DNA of 64,000 nucleotides from Olivibacter sp036959255 (GTDB taxonomy: Bacteria; Bacteroidota; Bacteroidia; Sphingobacteriales; Sphingobacteriaceae). The position numbers were made by a program, and so were the translations under genes. Shown one piece after another: positions 34,517 to 46,100 of this stretch. Under the pieces are notes generated by a model. That model worked only from the letters and a program-made list of their open reading frames with translations. It did not search any database and was not told where the DNA came from. The stretch spans positions 62,001 to 126,000 of the forward strand of contig NZ_JAWMTI010000007.1 of NCBI RefSeq assembly GCF_036959255.1. The letters run 5' to 3'. How positions within the stretch are numbered: position 1 is the stretch's first letter; each line of letters opens with the position of its first letter.

Positions 34517-35548
34517 CTAAATAGACGCTCTCTTGAACAAGTAAAAGGGGACCTCTACGTGCTTTTTCGAGTTTTCTAAGATTAAATTAGCCGCGGTTGT
34601 ACCCATCTTTTCAAAATCGGTTGAGATGGTGGTAATACCATTCAAAATAAAGCGTTTAACCCGGGTTTCGTTATAGGAAATGACACCTACTTGGCTTCCA
34701 ACCTCCAGCTTCATGGAAATGATACGATCTAGCAGAATCACTAAATCGTCTTCCATTAGATTGATATACACCTCCCCCGCGCCGATTGGCTCTTTTGCAA
34801 TGTCGCTAACAAGTAGATGATCGAACGCATACTGTTGGCAAAATCGATAAAATCCTTTTATAATTTCCCTTGGAAAGTAACTTTTATCAGGAAAGATCAA
34901 CTTCAGCGTATGGTATTTCGCCAATTCCTCTTTAGCCTCCTCCAATGCATGATAAATATCCTCTTCGAAATTTTCGTAGACCGCTGCATAATCCCCATCA
35001 ATACCGGGAACTTTTTTATCAAGTAGTAATAATTTTTCTTTTGGTAACTGATTAATGACTTCTGCTGCCTTTTCACGTTCCTCGACAAAATGAGGAATAA
35101 TCACATAATGTGTATAATCCTGCTTCTGATTCTGCAGCAACTTTTTAAAGAGGTTAAAGTCGTTATTGTAAATGTAGAAGTCAACTGCTGCGTCCATTCC
35201 AAGCGTCTTTATAAATGCATCATAAACAATTTTCTTGTGCGCACTCAATTTATTGAAAAGCAACATAATACTTCGCTTTTGTCTAAAATCGGTACGACTT
35301 ACATAATAACCCTTACCCGGTACCGAGTCAATAACACCCAACTTCTTAAGGTAGCGGTATCCCTTCTCCGCGGTATCTCTCGATACTTCTAAAACAAAGC
35401 TTAACTCGTTAATAGAAGGCAACATCGTTTCCTTATCGATTTTACCATTTTTAATGGCATTCAATATGGCATTTGTTAGTTGTAGATATTTGGGAGTAGC
35501 AGAAAATTCATCAATTTTTATATACTCAAAAAACGGATCACACTTCAT
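34517..35548 (-). CDS. GntR-type HTH regulator with LacI-like ligand domain
   Basis: The 343-residue protein has a GntR winged helix (YLQLTNAILNAIKNGKIDKETMLPSINELSFVLEVSRDTAEKGYRYLKKLGVIDSVPGKGYYVS, about 20-84). A periplasmic-binding-protein-like effector domain follows (RSIMLLFNKLSAHKKIVYDAF...GVISYNETRVKRFILNGITTISTDFEKMGTTAANLIL), as in AraR-like sugar regulators. It lies 97 bases downstream of the GH127 gene on the same strand, so it may be co-transcribed with the glycoside hydrolases. Its effector is probably a free sugar such as rhamnose or arabinose (inference). It is convergent to the polyol operon. Confidence 0.88.
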   Translation of the reverse strand: MKCDPFFEYIKIDEFSATPKYLQLTNAILNAIKNGKIDKETMLPSINELSFVLEVSRDTAEKGYRYLKKLGVIDSVPGKGYYVSRTDFRQKRSIMLLFNKLSAHKKIVYDAFIKTLGMDAAVDFYIYNNDFNLFKKLLQNQKQDYTHYVIIPHFVEEREKAAEVINQLPKEKLLLLDKKVPGIDGDYAAVYENFEEDIYHALEEAKEELAKYHTLKLIFPDKSYFPREIIKGFYRFCQQYAFDHLLVSDIAKEPIGAGEVYINLMEDDLVILLDRIISMKLEVGSQVGVISYNETRVKRFILNGITTISTDFEKMGTTAANLILENSKKHVEVPFYLFKRASI

Positions 35549-35645
35549 GGATATAGGTTACAAAGTCGAAAGATACAGATTTTTACCCTTTTTTCCATCC
35601 AATTCTTACTTATTCGCTTTGATTTATTCATCAGGTTAAGCACTT

Positions 35646-37526
35646 TCACTCCTTTCGACCATCTAACAGCTGGGGAAACCAAGTTTGAAAGAACGGATGT
35701 TGTATATCTTCATTACCTGCAGACGCATAATCGCAGAGAACGACTGTGATAGGATCTGCAGCCTGTTCTGTATACGATTCAGGAATAAAACGCACAGCAT
35801 ATTGCATCCATGAAAAGGATTTTTCACCTGCCATTGTATCCAAAGGCACATAACCATCCCGATCAAGAATTGGTTGTAATATACTGCCTAAGGGTGGACC
35901 ACCAAATCGATCGTCCCTGCTCAAAACAATCGGTCCTCGCATGAGCGCGAGATACGTCGGCAATCCATCGATCCTTTCCATTCGTCCACGCATATCCAGG
36001 TTCAACCTAATTTTATCCCCTTTTTTCCAGGATCGGCTCATTGTTAGAAAACCATCCTCATCAACTGCCGTAGACAAACGATCATTCACCCAAACTTTCG
36101 TTTCTTTACTCCATGCCGGAATGCGCAGTCGAACCGAAAATTGTTCCGATTGTTCCACATCAATTTGGATGGTAATTTCGTTTCTCCGAGGATAATCAGT
36201 CGACTGTATCAGGTTTAGCTTTTGTTTTTTAGGACTCTCCAATTGATAACTCCCCGCCAAGTAAAAATTCAGTTGCACACCGTCCTTCCGTTGCATTGCC
36301 GCATAAGCGGGAAAAAGGAATAAAGCACGCGGACCACTTGCTTCACAACAGTTCAACCCCATACCACATTGTTCGCTTCCCGGCAAGCGCTGTCCGGTCA
36401 ATGGCGTATACTTCGCCCATTGAGCTCCATTTTTACTCATAGCACCCAACAACGCATTATAGAAAGCATACTCCATGGCGTCTGCATATTTCCTTTCACC
36501 CGTCAGTCGAAGCAATTGTGCGCTCAATTTTATCCAGGTCACCGTTACACACGTTTCTTGGTAATGATGGACAGGAAAAGCCTGCAGAGGACGTCCTCCA
36601 AACCACATCTCTGTAGAAGCTCCCGACCCCGCGATGTTGATTTCCGTATCGTAAATATTTTGCCATGTCGCGATCACCGCATTCTTATAAGTCTCTTTAC
36701 CGGTTAATCGGTACAACTCCAATAATCCTTCATAACAAGACATCATTTCATAAGCCTTATGCCCTTGTTCCCAACTATACCACTCCTTTGGCTTTGAAAA
36801 TCGTTTAGCAACATCTATTTTACTTTTACCGATAAGTTGAGGTCCTTGCGGGTTCTCCCATTGCCTTACAATAGTTTCAGCGAAGTCTAAATACTTTTTT
36901 TGTCCAGTTCGCTTATACAGCAGGCAAATAGGTTCCAAAACAGAAGAAGCGGCCATCCCACGATAATTTCCTTTGGTAACCAGGATACCATCGGTTTTTG
37001 CTAAATCGTCCATCAAATTATCCGCCAGTCGTGCGGCCGCCTTTAGCACCTTTTTATCGTTTTTCAGATCATAGTAAGCCAATAAACCCAACATACAATA
37101 TTTCCTTCCCCAAACGTCCCATTGCTCCAAACGATGGCTGGCATCGTAATTACCAATATAGCCGTCCGACGTCTGATTAACCAGCAATCCATGAACAGCA
37201 TGCGCCAACACCTGCGCCAAAGAATCGGACGGTTTATAACGATATGCCAGTACGGCCGATGTAAACCATTTTCCCCAAAACTCAGATTGCCACATGCGGG
37301 TTTCTTTTCTGTTTTCAGGTTTAAAAACATCGACTAATCGATCGACGTCTTGTGCCAAAATACGATTCTGGTAGGAACCATCGAGCCTTTCTCCTATTAT
37401 ACCTTTAATCGTTAAAGTAGCAGGTAGCGAGAGAACATCATTTGGAGATTGCCCCCGCGCGCAAAAAAAGAAAAAACAACTCACCAACAGGAGTCCCTTC
37501 TGAATATGAACAAACGATCTCATCAT
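35646..37526 (-). CDS. GH127-like glycoside hydrolase (DUF1680, beta-L-arabinofuranosidase family)
   Basis: The 626-residue secreted protein has a signal peptide (1-25) and an (alpha/alpha)6 barrel with repeats such as SDGYIGNYDASHRLEQWDVWGRKYCMLGLLAYYD. The zinc-site residues of the GH127 family are recognisable: Glu and Cys in YQETCVTVTW (about 322-326) and the double Cys in LNCCEASGPRA (about 392-393), where one Cys is the nucleophile in characterised members. C-terminal beta domains follow (FSVRLRIPAWSKETKVWVND). It should release L-arabinofuranose or a related sugar in the periplasm. It starts 24 bases after the stop of the first GH78 gene. Confidence 0.85.
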   Translation of the reverse strand: MMRSFVHIQKGLLLVSCFFFFCARGQSPNDVLSLPATLTIKGIIGERLDGSYQNRILAQDVDRLVDVFKPENRKETRMWQSEFWGKWFTSAVLAYRYKPSDSLAQVLAHAVHGLLVNQTSDGYIGNYDASHRLEQWDVWGRKYCMLGLLAYYDLKNDKKVLKAAARLADNLMDDLAKTDGILVTKGNYRGMAASSVLEPICLLYKRTGQKKYLDFAETIVRQWENPQGPQLIGKSKIDVAKRFSKPKEWYSWEQGHKAYEMMSCYEGLLELYRLTGKETYKNAVIATWQNIYDTEINIAGSGASTEMWFGGRPLQAFPVHHYQETCVTVTWIKLSAQLLRLTGERKYADAMEYAFYNALLGAMSKNGAQWAKYTPLTGQRLPGSEQCGMGLNCCEASGPRALFLFPAYAAMQRKDGVQLNFYLAGSYQLESPKKQKLNLIQSTDYPRRNEITIQIDVEQSEQFSVRLRIPAWSKETKVWVNDRLSTAVDEDGFLTMSRSWKKGDKIRLNLDMRGRMERIDGLPTYLALMRGPIVLSRDDRFGGPPLGSILQPILDRDGYVPLDTMAGEKSFSWMQYAVRFIPESYTEQAADPITVVLCDYASAGNEDIQHPFFQTWFPQLLDGRKE

Positions 37527-37550
37527 GTTACTTACTAATGAATAAATCTT

Positions 37551-40280
37551 CTATTTTACATCTTCTTGCAAACGAAATCTAAACGTATAGTTACCGGAGC
37601 CCACCATGGTCGAAGAACCGTCAACTGCCAGTCCTTTTGCTTCCTTCACCGAGTTTTTTACCGCATGGGGGAAAACTATTTTTGCGCGCGTATTGGGTGG
37701 AACATCCACCCTTATTTCCATCTCATTTCCGGTAATTTTCCAGTTGGATACAATTTTTCCATATACCGTTTCAAGCGATGCATTGGCAAAAGACAATCCA
37801 CCGCCTGGTCTGGGTGCAATCACAAACTCTTTATAGCCGGGCATGTCGCTTAAAGCCTGGATCCCGGCAATCTGCTGATACATCCAATCGCCGATAGCTC
37901 CATATGCATAATGGTTAAACGAGTTCATATCTTTATTTTGGAAAGATCCATCCGCTTTAATACCATCCCAGCGTTCCCAAATTGTGGTGGCGCCCTTTAG
38001 TACCGGATAAAGCCAGGAAGGATATGTTCGTTGCATCAGTAACGTATAGGCAAGGTCTTCATGACCAAATCTGCTCAGAACATGGCAAAGGTAGGGTGTT
38101 CCTAAAAAACCGGTGGTAAGGTGGTTATCATAACTTCTAATATTATCCGCCAAGCGTTCTGCCGCCTGTGTGCGGAGATTTTCCGGCAGCATATCAAATT
38201 GCAGGGCTAATACATAGGCCGTTTGCGAACTCGAAACCAACCTACCCGACGGTGTTACATATTCCCTTAAAAAAGCGGTCTTTACTTTCTGTAATAATTG
38301 CTCATAACGGTCAACATCCTCTTTTTTCCCTAATACTGCCGCCGTATTAATCATGAGCTGTACAGAATGTCCGAAGAAACACTGCGCTATGAGATATTTA
38401 TCCGTAATAGCGGCACGTCCATCCCGATCATCATTCGGAATGTAAAAGAGCCAGTCGCCAAAATGAAAACCTCTATTCCAAAGATCGTCGGTACTATTAT
38501 CCACCATAAACTGTATCCATTTAGCCATCGAGGTATACTGCTGTTCCAAGATCCCCTTATCACCATATAGACGATAAAAGTTCCAAGGAATAATCGTGGC
38601 TACATCGGACCAACCGGCCGACCCTCCCTCTTCGGTTTTCCAATAATAGGGAACGACATGCGGTATGGCTCCGTTGCTAAACTGATCGGCCTTTACATCC
38701 TGTAACCATTTCATAAAGAAGCCGGCAACGTTCATATTATAAGCTGCGGTGTTAAAAAAAGCTTGCGCGTCACCCGTCCATCCCAATCGTTCATCACGTT
38801 GCGGGCAGTCTGTCGGCACATCCAGAAAATTGCCCTTTTGCCCCCAAAGTATATTGTGTTGCAGCTGATTGAGCAAGCTGTCGGAGGTATTAAAAGAACC
38901 CGTTTGCGCCATATCTGAGTGCAGAACAACCGCTTTTATGTTATTTAAATTGATCGTTTCTTTCGCACCCTCTACCTTCACATAGCGAAAGCCCTGAAAA
39001 GAGAAGCGCGGATGATAACGTTCTAGCCCCTCTCCTTTAAAAACATAAGCTACCTTTTGCTTAGCCGAACGAAGATTTTCGGTATAAAAATTGCCTTCCT
39101 TATCCAATACCTCAGCATGATAAAAAATCACGGAATCCCCTTTCTTGCCTTCCGCTTCCAACTGAACCCATCCCACGAGGTTCTGCCCGAAATCAATTAC
39201 CTTTTCACCTTTGGGTGTTGTTAGAATCTTACGTGGTTTTATGCTTTCCTGTGCAGTCACCATTGGCGCCGGGGAAGTAAGCAACTGTTCATATCCCAAT
39301 GTATCATTTACTTGAACAGTTGTCCAATTTGCCTCTTTAAAATCGGCTATTGCCCAATGCGCCTGCTCCATACGCGCATCGTAAGTCTCGCCATTATAAT
39401 TATCGGCCATTCGAATCGGGCCATCCGTTGTGCTTTTCCAAGTGCCGTCACTTAGAATATTGATTTTTTCACCATTTTCCAGTTCAATCTCCAGCTGGGC
39501 CAACAAAGACAGATCATGACCGTAATAATGCTTCCCCCCCATTAAATTACCCTTAAACCAACCGTCACCCAATAACACGCCGATAGCATTATCCCCTTTT
39601 TTGAGTTGCTTAGCAACATCATATACCTGATACTGTAAGCGTTTGTGATAACTGGTCCAGCCCGGGGTAAAATAAGCCTCGCCTATTCGTTGTCCGTTAA
39701 TATAAGCCTCGTACAAACCATGAGATGTGATATACAGTCGTGCTTTCTTGATGGCATGCTTTAATTCAAAGGCCTTTCGAAATTGCGGGCTCGGATTGGA
39801 ATGATCAGCGCCTGCCTGCTTAAGTTGTATCCATTTTGCCTTCCAGTCCGATGTTCCTAAAGCTGTTTCCCAAAAATTCACCTCACTCCAAGGAGAAATA
39901 TTTCCCTTATTATCCCAAACACGCACTTGCCAAAAATACCGTGTTTTACTTTTTAGCTCGCCCCCTCCAAAAGGAACAAGCACCGAAAGCTCGGTAGCTA
40001 CCTTTCCGGACTGCCAAACACTTCCTTTTTTCAATTCGGACTCATCGCTAGCAACCCGCAGTTCATAGGCGGTCTGCCTTATGTCTCGCCCATTGGTCTT
40101 GATTTTCCAGCTGAACCGCGGTGAAACCTTATCAATACCAATCGGATTTTGCTGGTACTCACAGGTTAAATCATATAAACTTAACGCCTGGGCCTGTGTT
40201 TCTTTCTTAGCAATACCCCAAAAAAGTAAAATCAAACAGGTGTATTTCCAGGGAATCAGGTTATTTGCTTCCGATATCAT
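37551..40280 (-). CDS. GH78 alpha-L-rhamnosidase
   Basis: The 909-residue secreted enzyme (signal peptide about 1-31, ending TQAQA) has the family layout. First come an N-terminal fibronectin-like domain (CEYQQNPIGIDKVSPRFSWKI), a carbohydrate-binding beta-sandwich (KARLYITSHGLYEAYINGQRIGEAYFTPGWTSYHKRLQYQVYDV), and a connecting domain. The (alpha/alpha)6 catalytic barrel then carries the acid motif DCPQRDERLGWTGDAQAF near residues 485-500 and a second Glu in TTIWERWDG near 768. It cleaves alpha-L-rhamnose from polysaccharides or glycosides. It lies 30 bases downstream of a second GH78 gene. Confidence 0.93.
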   Translation of the reverse strand: MISEANNLIPWKYTCLILLFWGIAKKETQAQALSLYDLTCEYQQNPIGIDKVSPRFSWKIKTNGRDIRQTAYELRVASDESELKKGSVWQSGKVATELSVLVPFGGGELKSKTRYFWQVRVWDNKGNISPWSEVNFWETALGTSDWKAKWIQLKQAGADHSNPSPQFRKAFELKHAIKKARLYITSHGLYEAYINGQRIGEAYFTPGWTSYHKRLQYQVYDVAKQLKKGDNAIGVLLGDGWFKGNLMGGKHYYGHDLSLLAQLEIELENGEKINILSDGTWKSTTDGPIRMADNYNGETYDARMEQAHWAIADFKEANWTTVQVNDTLGYEQLLTSPAPMVTAQESIKPRKILTTPKGEKVIDFGQNLVGWVQLEAEGKKGDSVIFYHAEVLDKEGNFYTENLRSAKQKVAYVFKGEGLERYHPRFSFQGFRYVKVEGAKETINLNNIKAVVLHSDMAQTGSFNTSDSLLNQLQHNILWGQKGNFLDVPTDCPQRDERLGWTGDAQAFFNTAAYNMNVAGFFMKWLQDVKADQFSNGAIPHVVPYYWKTEEGGSAGWSDVATIIPWNFYRLYGDKGILEQQYTSMAKWIQFMVDNSTDDLWNRGFHFGDWLFYIPNDDRDGRAAITDKYLIAQCFFGHSVQLMINTAAVLGKKEDVDRYEQLLQKVKTAFLREYVTPSGRLVSSSQTAYVLALQFDMLPENLRTQAAERLADNIRSYDNHLTTGFLGTPYLCHVLSRFGHEDLAYTLLMQRTYPSWLYPVLKGATTIWERWDGIKADGSFQNKDMNSFNHYAYGAIGDWMYQQIAGIQALSDMPGYKEFVIAPRPGGGLSFANASLETVYGKIVSNWKITGNEMEIRVDVPPNTRAKIVFPHAVKNSVKEAKGLAVDGSSTMVGSGNYTFRFRLQEDVK

Positions 40281-40310
40281 AATTTGTATCTAAAATGGTT
40301 ATTAAATCTA

Positions 40311-43097
40311 TCAAAAAGAATAGCTACCAGCTTGTAGCTCGTAAATCACTTCATCATTCTCCGAGCCCAGCTTCTTCACATAATTCCCATACCGTTCCGT
40401 AGCGATGTCATCTTCCTTTCGCAAGATCAATGTCGCGGTACAGTTTGGTGGTACCGTTACCTGAAGGTCCAAGTGATCTGCTCGTTTCCATTTTACCTTA
40501 ATAAGTCCTGCCGGCGAATCAAACGAAGCGTCGGCCCATGGCAACGAAGGCAACGGATTTGGCGGACGGAGAATAAAATGTTGATATCCCGGTCTGTTGG
40601 GATCCAATTTAATACCAGCAATCCCATCCACATACCAAGCACCAGGGTATAAGTAAGAACTGTGCAAAAGAGAATGTCCCGGTAAATCTTTCTCCCACAT
40701 CTCCCAGATAGTCGTTGCATCGTTTGCCTTCATATAACCCCAACTAGGATAATCCGTTTGCGAAGTCATCGCATAAATCAGGTCGTTCCGGTTATTTTCC
40801 CGCAACAGCTTAAACAACAGTGCTCCACCCGTAATACCTACATGAATATGTCCTTGATGGTGGATCAGGATTTCCTGCTCAAGTCGTTTCATCACTTGTG
40901 TCCGCATATCCCTCGGCATAATATCCGCCAATAAGGCAGCGGCAAGATTCGCCATTGAACTATCCGCATAACTATGATCTTTTTCATTAAAGAAGCGTGC
41001 ATGGATCACCTTGCTATAGGTATTTGCCTGGTTTTCCCAGCGCATAGCCTCATCCCCTTTACCGAGCGCATGCGCAATCTTTGCGGCAGTCCTTAGATTA
41101 TAGACCCGATAACAATTATTTAGACAAAGCGTCTCCGGTTTATCATTATTCATCCCCTCTGCGGTAGCCCCTGGCCATAGCCAATCCCCCAGAAAGTCCC
41201 AATGACCGCCAAATCGTTGTAAGAGACCATCCTTTGTATTCGAATCTAAAAAAGACAGCCAGTTTTTTATCAATTCAAAATTCTTCTCCAAGATACGTTT
41301 ATCCCCCTGTTGCTGATACATTACCCAGGGCAGCGTTACAACAATACCTCCCCATGCAGGCCCACCACCACCCATATAGGTCGGCGCGGTGTGCGGCAAA
41401 ATCCCATTGTTCAGTATCCTTCCACTCATCAATTTCTTACGGGCGAAACTGGTATCATACATATTTCCGACAATACTCTCCGTTCCACTGACGTCCCGCC
41501 AATCTTCCATCCATTTCGTGTAAAAGGCTCCCATATGGTAATTAAGCATTCCCGTTTCACAGGTGGCATGCGCATCGCCACCATAGCCTAAGCGTTCCCT
41601 TTGTGGACAATCAACAATATAACCACCTACTGAGAGATTCTCAAAGGTCCAGCGTACCTTATCATAGATCCATTGCTGTAGGGAATCCGCGCAGGCAAAT
41701 TTAGTGGCCGATTGTATGCCGGTGCGTACTACCCATCCTCGGATGGTGGAAGCCTTTGGTTTCTCTTTCAGTCCTTTAATCGTTATCCATCTCCCCGAAC
41801 TATAATTAAATCGATTACGAAAAACACCTTTGCCCGAAGCACCTATGATATAGGCGCTATGCAAACCAAAGGTCATATCCTGCTGTGCACGTTCCGAATA
41901 GTAAAAATGCACGGTATCCCCTGGTTCTCCCGCTACGGGGACCTCCGTCCATCCGGCAAAGTTAACCCCCATGTCCACACGGAACGTACCATCCTTCCTT
42001 TCCTCTACATCAACCGCTTTGATTTCGTCCAAACGATAGTTCTTCTCAACCTGTTGGGCAGATAGTTTCAATCGTGGTTTATACACAATCGCCTTTTTCC
42101 AGTTCGATTCATCACAATCGACTTGATTCCAATTCGGTATTTCATGATCGGCGTTCCATAACTCACCGCCCATACGATTGGAATCCCAAATACCGAGCAG
42201 CTTATTAGGGCTCCGATGGGTTTTCCATGTTGCATCCGTGGTCAATAAAAAAATGGGTTTTATGCCTACTTGCGGCTCCTTTTCCGCATAGATGGCCGCC
42301 TGTGCGATCACGATAGGTGTATTAGGACGATGCTCGGAAACATAAGGACCATGAATAGACCAAGAAGTACCCAACCAAATAGCGACGACATTTTTTCCTT
42401 TTTTTAAGGCGGGCGCTATATCATAAGCGACATAACGCGCGCGCTTTGTATGATCAGTCACTGCCGTAGCCAAAACATCATCACCAATACGCTTACCATT
42501 CACATAGACTTCATGAAAACCCACGGAAGCGACAAAAAGTATTGCTCTTCCAGGACGGGTTGTCAACTCAAATGTTTTACGTAACCAAGGATCGATGATA
42601 TTGCAGTCCTGTTGTTTTGGATCAAAGCGTTGATCTGTACCGATCCATGCTGCTTTCCATTCCTCAGCTTTGAACAAGCCCGTTGTCCATTGAGCGGTTC
42701 TGCTCCAGGGCGACTGCTGTCCTTGTTCATCCTTGACCGCTATTTTCCAATAATAGGTTCGATCAGAAAGCAAGGCTTTACCTCCATAGACAATCTGCTG
42801 CATCGCATCCGAATTTACCCATTCAGAATCCCACATATCACCTTCTTCTTCATCCAATAAATCGGCTTTTGAGGAGACCAAAATCCGATATGCCATTTGC
42901 TTTTGTCCGAAAGCACTTTTATTGGCTGCATTTAAAGTCCAACTAAACCTTGGCCGTGATTCATCCATACCGCTTGGATTTTCGAGGTACTCATAACGAA
43001 GATTAACAGGAACAATCGTCGCCTTCTTTGCGAAAGACAAGGGGATTCCAGCGTTATAAAACGAGAAGAAAAGTACAAGCAAACTCAACCTTTTCAT
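40311..43097 (-). CDS. Second GH78 alpha-L-rhamnosidase-like protein
   Basis: The 928-residue protein (signal peptide about 1-23) repeats the GH78 architecture: YEYLENPSGMDESRPRFSWTL near the N-terminus, then RAILFVASVGFHEVYVNGKRIGDDVLATAVTDHTKRARYVAYDI. The catalytic motif DCPQRERLGYGGDAHA is near 495; one residue between Arg and Glu is missing compared with its neighbour (CPQR-E against CPQRDE). A second Glu lies in TTIWEMWEK near 798. The divergence from the neighbour suggests a different linkage or aglycone rather than a recent duplication. It lies 68 bases downstream of GH106. Confidence 0.9.
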   Translation of the reverse strand: MKRLSLLVLFFSFYNAGIPLSFAKKATIVPVNLRYEYLENPSGMDESRPRFSWTLNAANKSAFGQKQMAYRILVSSKADLLDEEEGDMWDSEWVNSDAMQQIVYGGKALLSDRTYYWKIAVKDEQGQQSPWSRTAQWTTGLFKAEEWKAAWIGTDQRFDPKQQDCNIIDPWLRKTFELTTRPGRAILFVASVGFHEVYVNGKRIGDDVLATAVTDHTKRARYVAYDIAPALKKGKNVVAIWLGTSWSIHGPYVSEHRPNTPIVIAQAAIYAEKEPQVGIKPIFLLTTDATWKTHRSPNKLLGIWDSNRMGGELWNADHEIPNWNQVDCDESNWKKAIVYKPRLKLSAQQVEKNYRLDEIKAVDVEERKDGTFRVDMGVNFAGWTEVPVAGEPGDTVHFYYSERAQQDMTFGLHSAYIIGASGKGVFRNRFNYSSGRWITIKGLKEKPKASTIRGWVVRTGIQSATKFACADSLQQWIYDKVRWTFENLSVGGYIVDCPQRERLGYGGDAHATCETGMLNYHMGAFYTKWMEDWRDVSGTESIVGNMYDTSFARKKLMSGRILNNGILPHTAPTYMGGGGPAWGGIVVTLPWVMYQQQGDKRILEKNFELIKNWLSFLDSNTKDGLLQRFGGHWDFLGDWLWPGATAEGMNNDKPETLCLNNCYRVYNLRTAAKIAHALGKGDEAMRWENQANTYSKVIHARFFNEKDHSYADSSMANLAAALLADIMPRDMRTQVMKRLEQEILIHHQGHIHVGITGGALLFKLLRENNRNDLIYAMTSQTDYPSWGYMKANDATTIWEMWEKDLPGHSLLHSSYLYPGAWYVDGIAGIKLDPNRPGYQHFILRPPNPLPSLPWADASFDSPAGLIKVKWKRADHLDLQVTVPPNCTATLILRKEDDIATERYGNYVKKLGSENDEVIYELQAGSYSF

Positions 43098-43165
43098 AAA
43101 ATACGGACTATGTTATTTCTTAAAATCATTAATCGGAACAATTCATTTCGTATAAACTTCCTTTA

Positions 43166-46100
43166 CTACCAGTAAGGATAGGTTTCAATTACCACCGGCC
43201 CAAACAAACCGGCAGGATGTAACGGACTATCTTTTTTATACGGGTTGACATAAAGCCAGGTTTTACGTTTATCTTCAGGCAGCCCCAAATCGCCGATTAA
43301 ACGATTCACCCAAGTATTAACCACCTTTATTTCTACCTGATTTTCACCGTCCTGCAGAGCGGATGTAATATCGACTTTATAAGGGGGAGTCCAAACACCC
43401 CCAAGTTCTTTATCATTGATTTTAACCTTTGCCAGCGCAATGACAGACCCCATGTTCAGATACACACGCTCTTCTTCCTTTGGTTTCTGAACATTGATCG
43501 TGGTCTGGTACTTTGCCGCACCCGAATAATGACGAATACGTTCATCGGGATTCTTCGACCAATCGGTGAGTGCTTGAAAGACGACAGGCTTATCCGGGCC
43601 CTGCGCAGTCGTATCAAAGCGTACCGTCCACGATTGGCGAACGGTGTCTGTTTTCATTGGTAAAGGAAAGTTTAGTCGGTCGTTCTTTTCCTTCGCATGT
43701 CCCGCTTTTCTAAAGATAATAAAAGCACTTTCATAGGCCTCAAGTGAAAGCGGTACCGTCGTCGTCTGCGCATCTTGTGTAAACTCCGGCAGTTCTCGCT
43801 GTGTGCCATTAATAGCATTCCATAATTCCGGGATTTTACCACTTACACGGAACCGGGGCTGTATAAGGGTTTTCTTCGCCGTTTGATTTGACACAAAATA
43901 GATATCTCCACCTTCTAGATGGCGATGAAGAAATAAGGCAGTGTCCTGATCGCCTAGTTTGACATCCGGTATTATATTCAGGTTGCCCAAGGCCTCCTCC
44001 AAGCCTAAACCATCCATTACCATCCCCTTTCCATAGGCATGAGTTTTCACCTGTTTTCCATCTATTCCCTTCCAAAGCGTATTGGCCAGTTGTTCTACTT
44101 TTTTATCAGCTTCCTTACCGTGCTGTAAACTTGGTGATCGCTTCGGTTTAGGTCCGAGTACAACACCGCCCGCTTTCACCAATTGTTCAATTTTCTCCAG
44201 CAACTCAGGTCGCATGGTTTCCAATTTAGGTAATACCAATAGACGATAAGACATGCCATCCGGTAATACAAGGCGTCCGTCTTCGACTTTCATCCGATTA
44301 CGAATTACCTCGCCATTGATGTAATCAAAGGAATAACCAGATGGTAATATAGGGTCCTGAACCCCGGTCATTTTCGGTGCGTCCTCTCCAATAAAATAAG
44401 CGACATCTGCTACATATTTGCCTTGCTGCAACATCAAATTGCATCGTTTCAGGTACTGTACGAATAGATCCATATCCGGGTACCACGTATTAAAGCGATT
44501 AAATTCGTTTCCAAACCAAGCATTTACTCCCGGTTTTTTATCCTCGTACGCTTGATGAATATAAACATGCAGTAAGGAATTATTAATTCCTTCTGCAAAG
44601 AAGCGATCACCCCGTTGCTTCATCAATGCCGGGTATCGACCAAATGTGTTTCCGGCGGCTGTAAACGATTCCGCCGAAACCTTCGTTTTTCCGTAGATGT
44701 GTGCAGCAGAAGAAGCTGCCCGGTTTTCGATATTCCCCAAATCGCCTTCACTCCAAAACTCACCACCTATTTCATCCGATTGTCCTCCATATTGCAAAAA
44801 TTCCCCCGGGAAGCCCCAATGTCCGTAATTTTCCAACCAGATGTTTAATCCATGTTTATGGCTAATATCCCGCAAACCACCCACATATTCATATGCCACG
44901 TTGTCAGCAACAAATCGTCTCAAGTCCCATAAGAAACGATCCGAGACATCTTGGCTTTCTATGACGTGACCGTACATAACCGGAATATATGGTTTTGGGT
45001 CATAACCATATTGCTTCTTGAATTTCTCGATAAAATCATCCGTCCAGTTCTGTCCGCCCATCTCATAGCTATCTTGCACCGCTACTTTCCATGTTTTTCG
45101 GTCTTCAGCGGGTATTCTGCGCATAATTTCACCTAAAAAGGCATCAAAATGCTGAATCACATGTTGATGGTTCATTTTGTCAATTTCCAAACCCGTCCCT
45201 TCTGGTGATGCGGGGCTGTTCTTTACGCCCGTTGGTACCATACCGGTCCGCAAAACAATCCAATTCCCCGGCGGTGCTTCCCATCGTAAGGTATCATCAG
45301 GTCCCATTTTATCCGTAATATCGATAACCGTATTTGCTTTTGTCAGTAAGGCCTCATCAACTATCGGCTCTTGTACTGCCCATTGATAATCATGCCAATA
45401 TGGAAGCGGTGTGGGATGCATCTTCGCCAAAACTTTTTCCTTGAATCGCTCTACGCGTGGCGCAGGACTGAGTGCTATTTCTGCTATCGCGGCATCAGCC
45501 GAAATCTCCGTAAAAAGCAAACGGAACTTCTTTCCGCTAACAGGAGCAAAAGATACAACAACCGGGGCATAGGGTTCGAAACCTACATTGAGCTCGCTAT
45601 TACTACGATCCACCTTGAACGACTTAATTTCTCGATAACCTGTATCCACAGCCACCTGTAATTGAACATGACATGTCATATGATAGGTATCTGGTGTGAT
45701 GGTTAAGCTGCTCAGGGTATAATCTTCCGCTGTGGTGAACGTAATTTCAGCCGACTCTCCTGCCGGCAGTTTCACTGCAGTTTGCGGTTCCCGATCGATT
45801 ACACGCTGTAGATGCTGCAGGCTCGGCTTTGCTGTAAGGGTTGGAGAGACATCGGCAATGGATTGTCCGTATCCTTTCGGTGCCGGAAATGCGATAAGCC
45901 GCACGTCTTGAAAATCATCCACGGTCTTCGGCAATTTAGCAATTACCTGCCTTCCTCCGGCAATCAACGTTTCTGTTGCCGCCAAATAGCGCATCGCCTG
46001 TTCAGGTTTAACCCAAGGCCCACCCGATTGACTCCAACCAGGACTATTGAATAAACCAATTTCGATACCAAGTTCGCTTGCTTTTTTTAAAGCCGCATGG

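Noticed and set aside
34517..35548. Regulator of the polyol operon
   Set aside because: It is convergent to that operon and separated by repeats. The DeoR gene divergent from susC is the better candidate, while this one follows the glycoside hydrolase block on the same strand.
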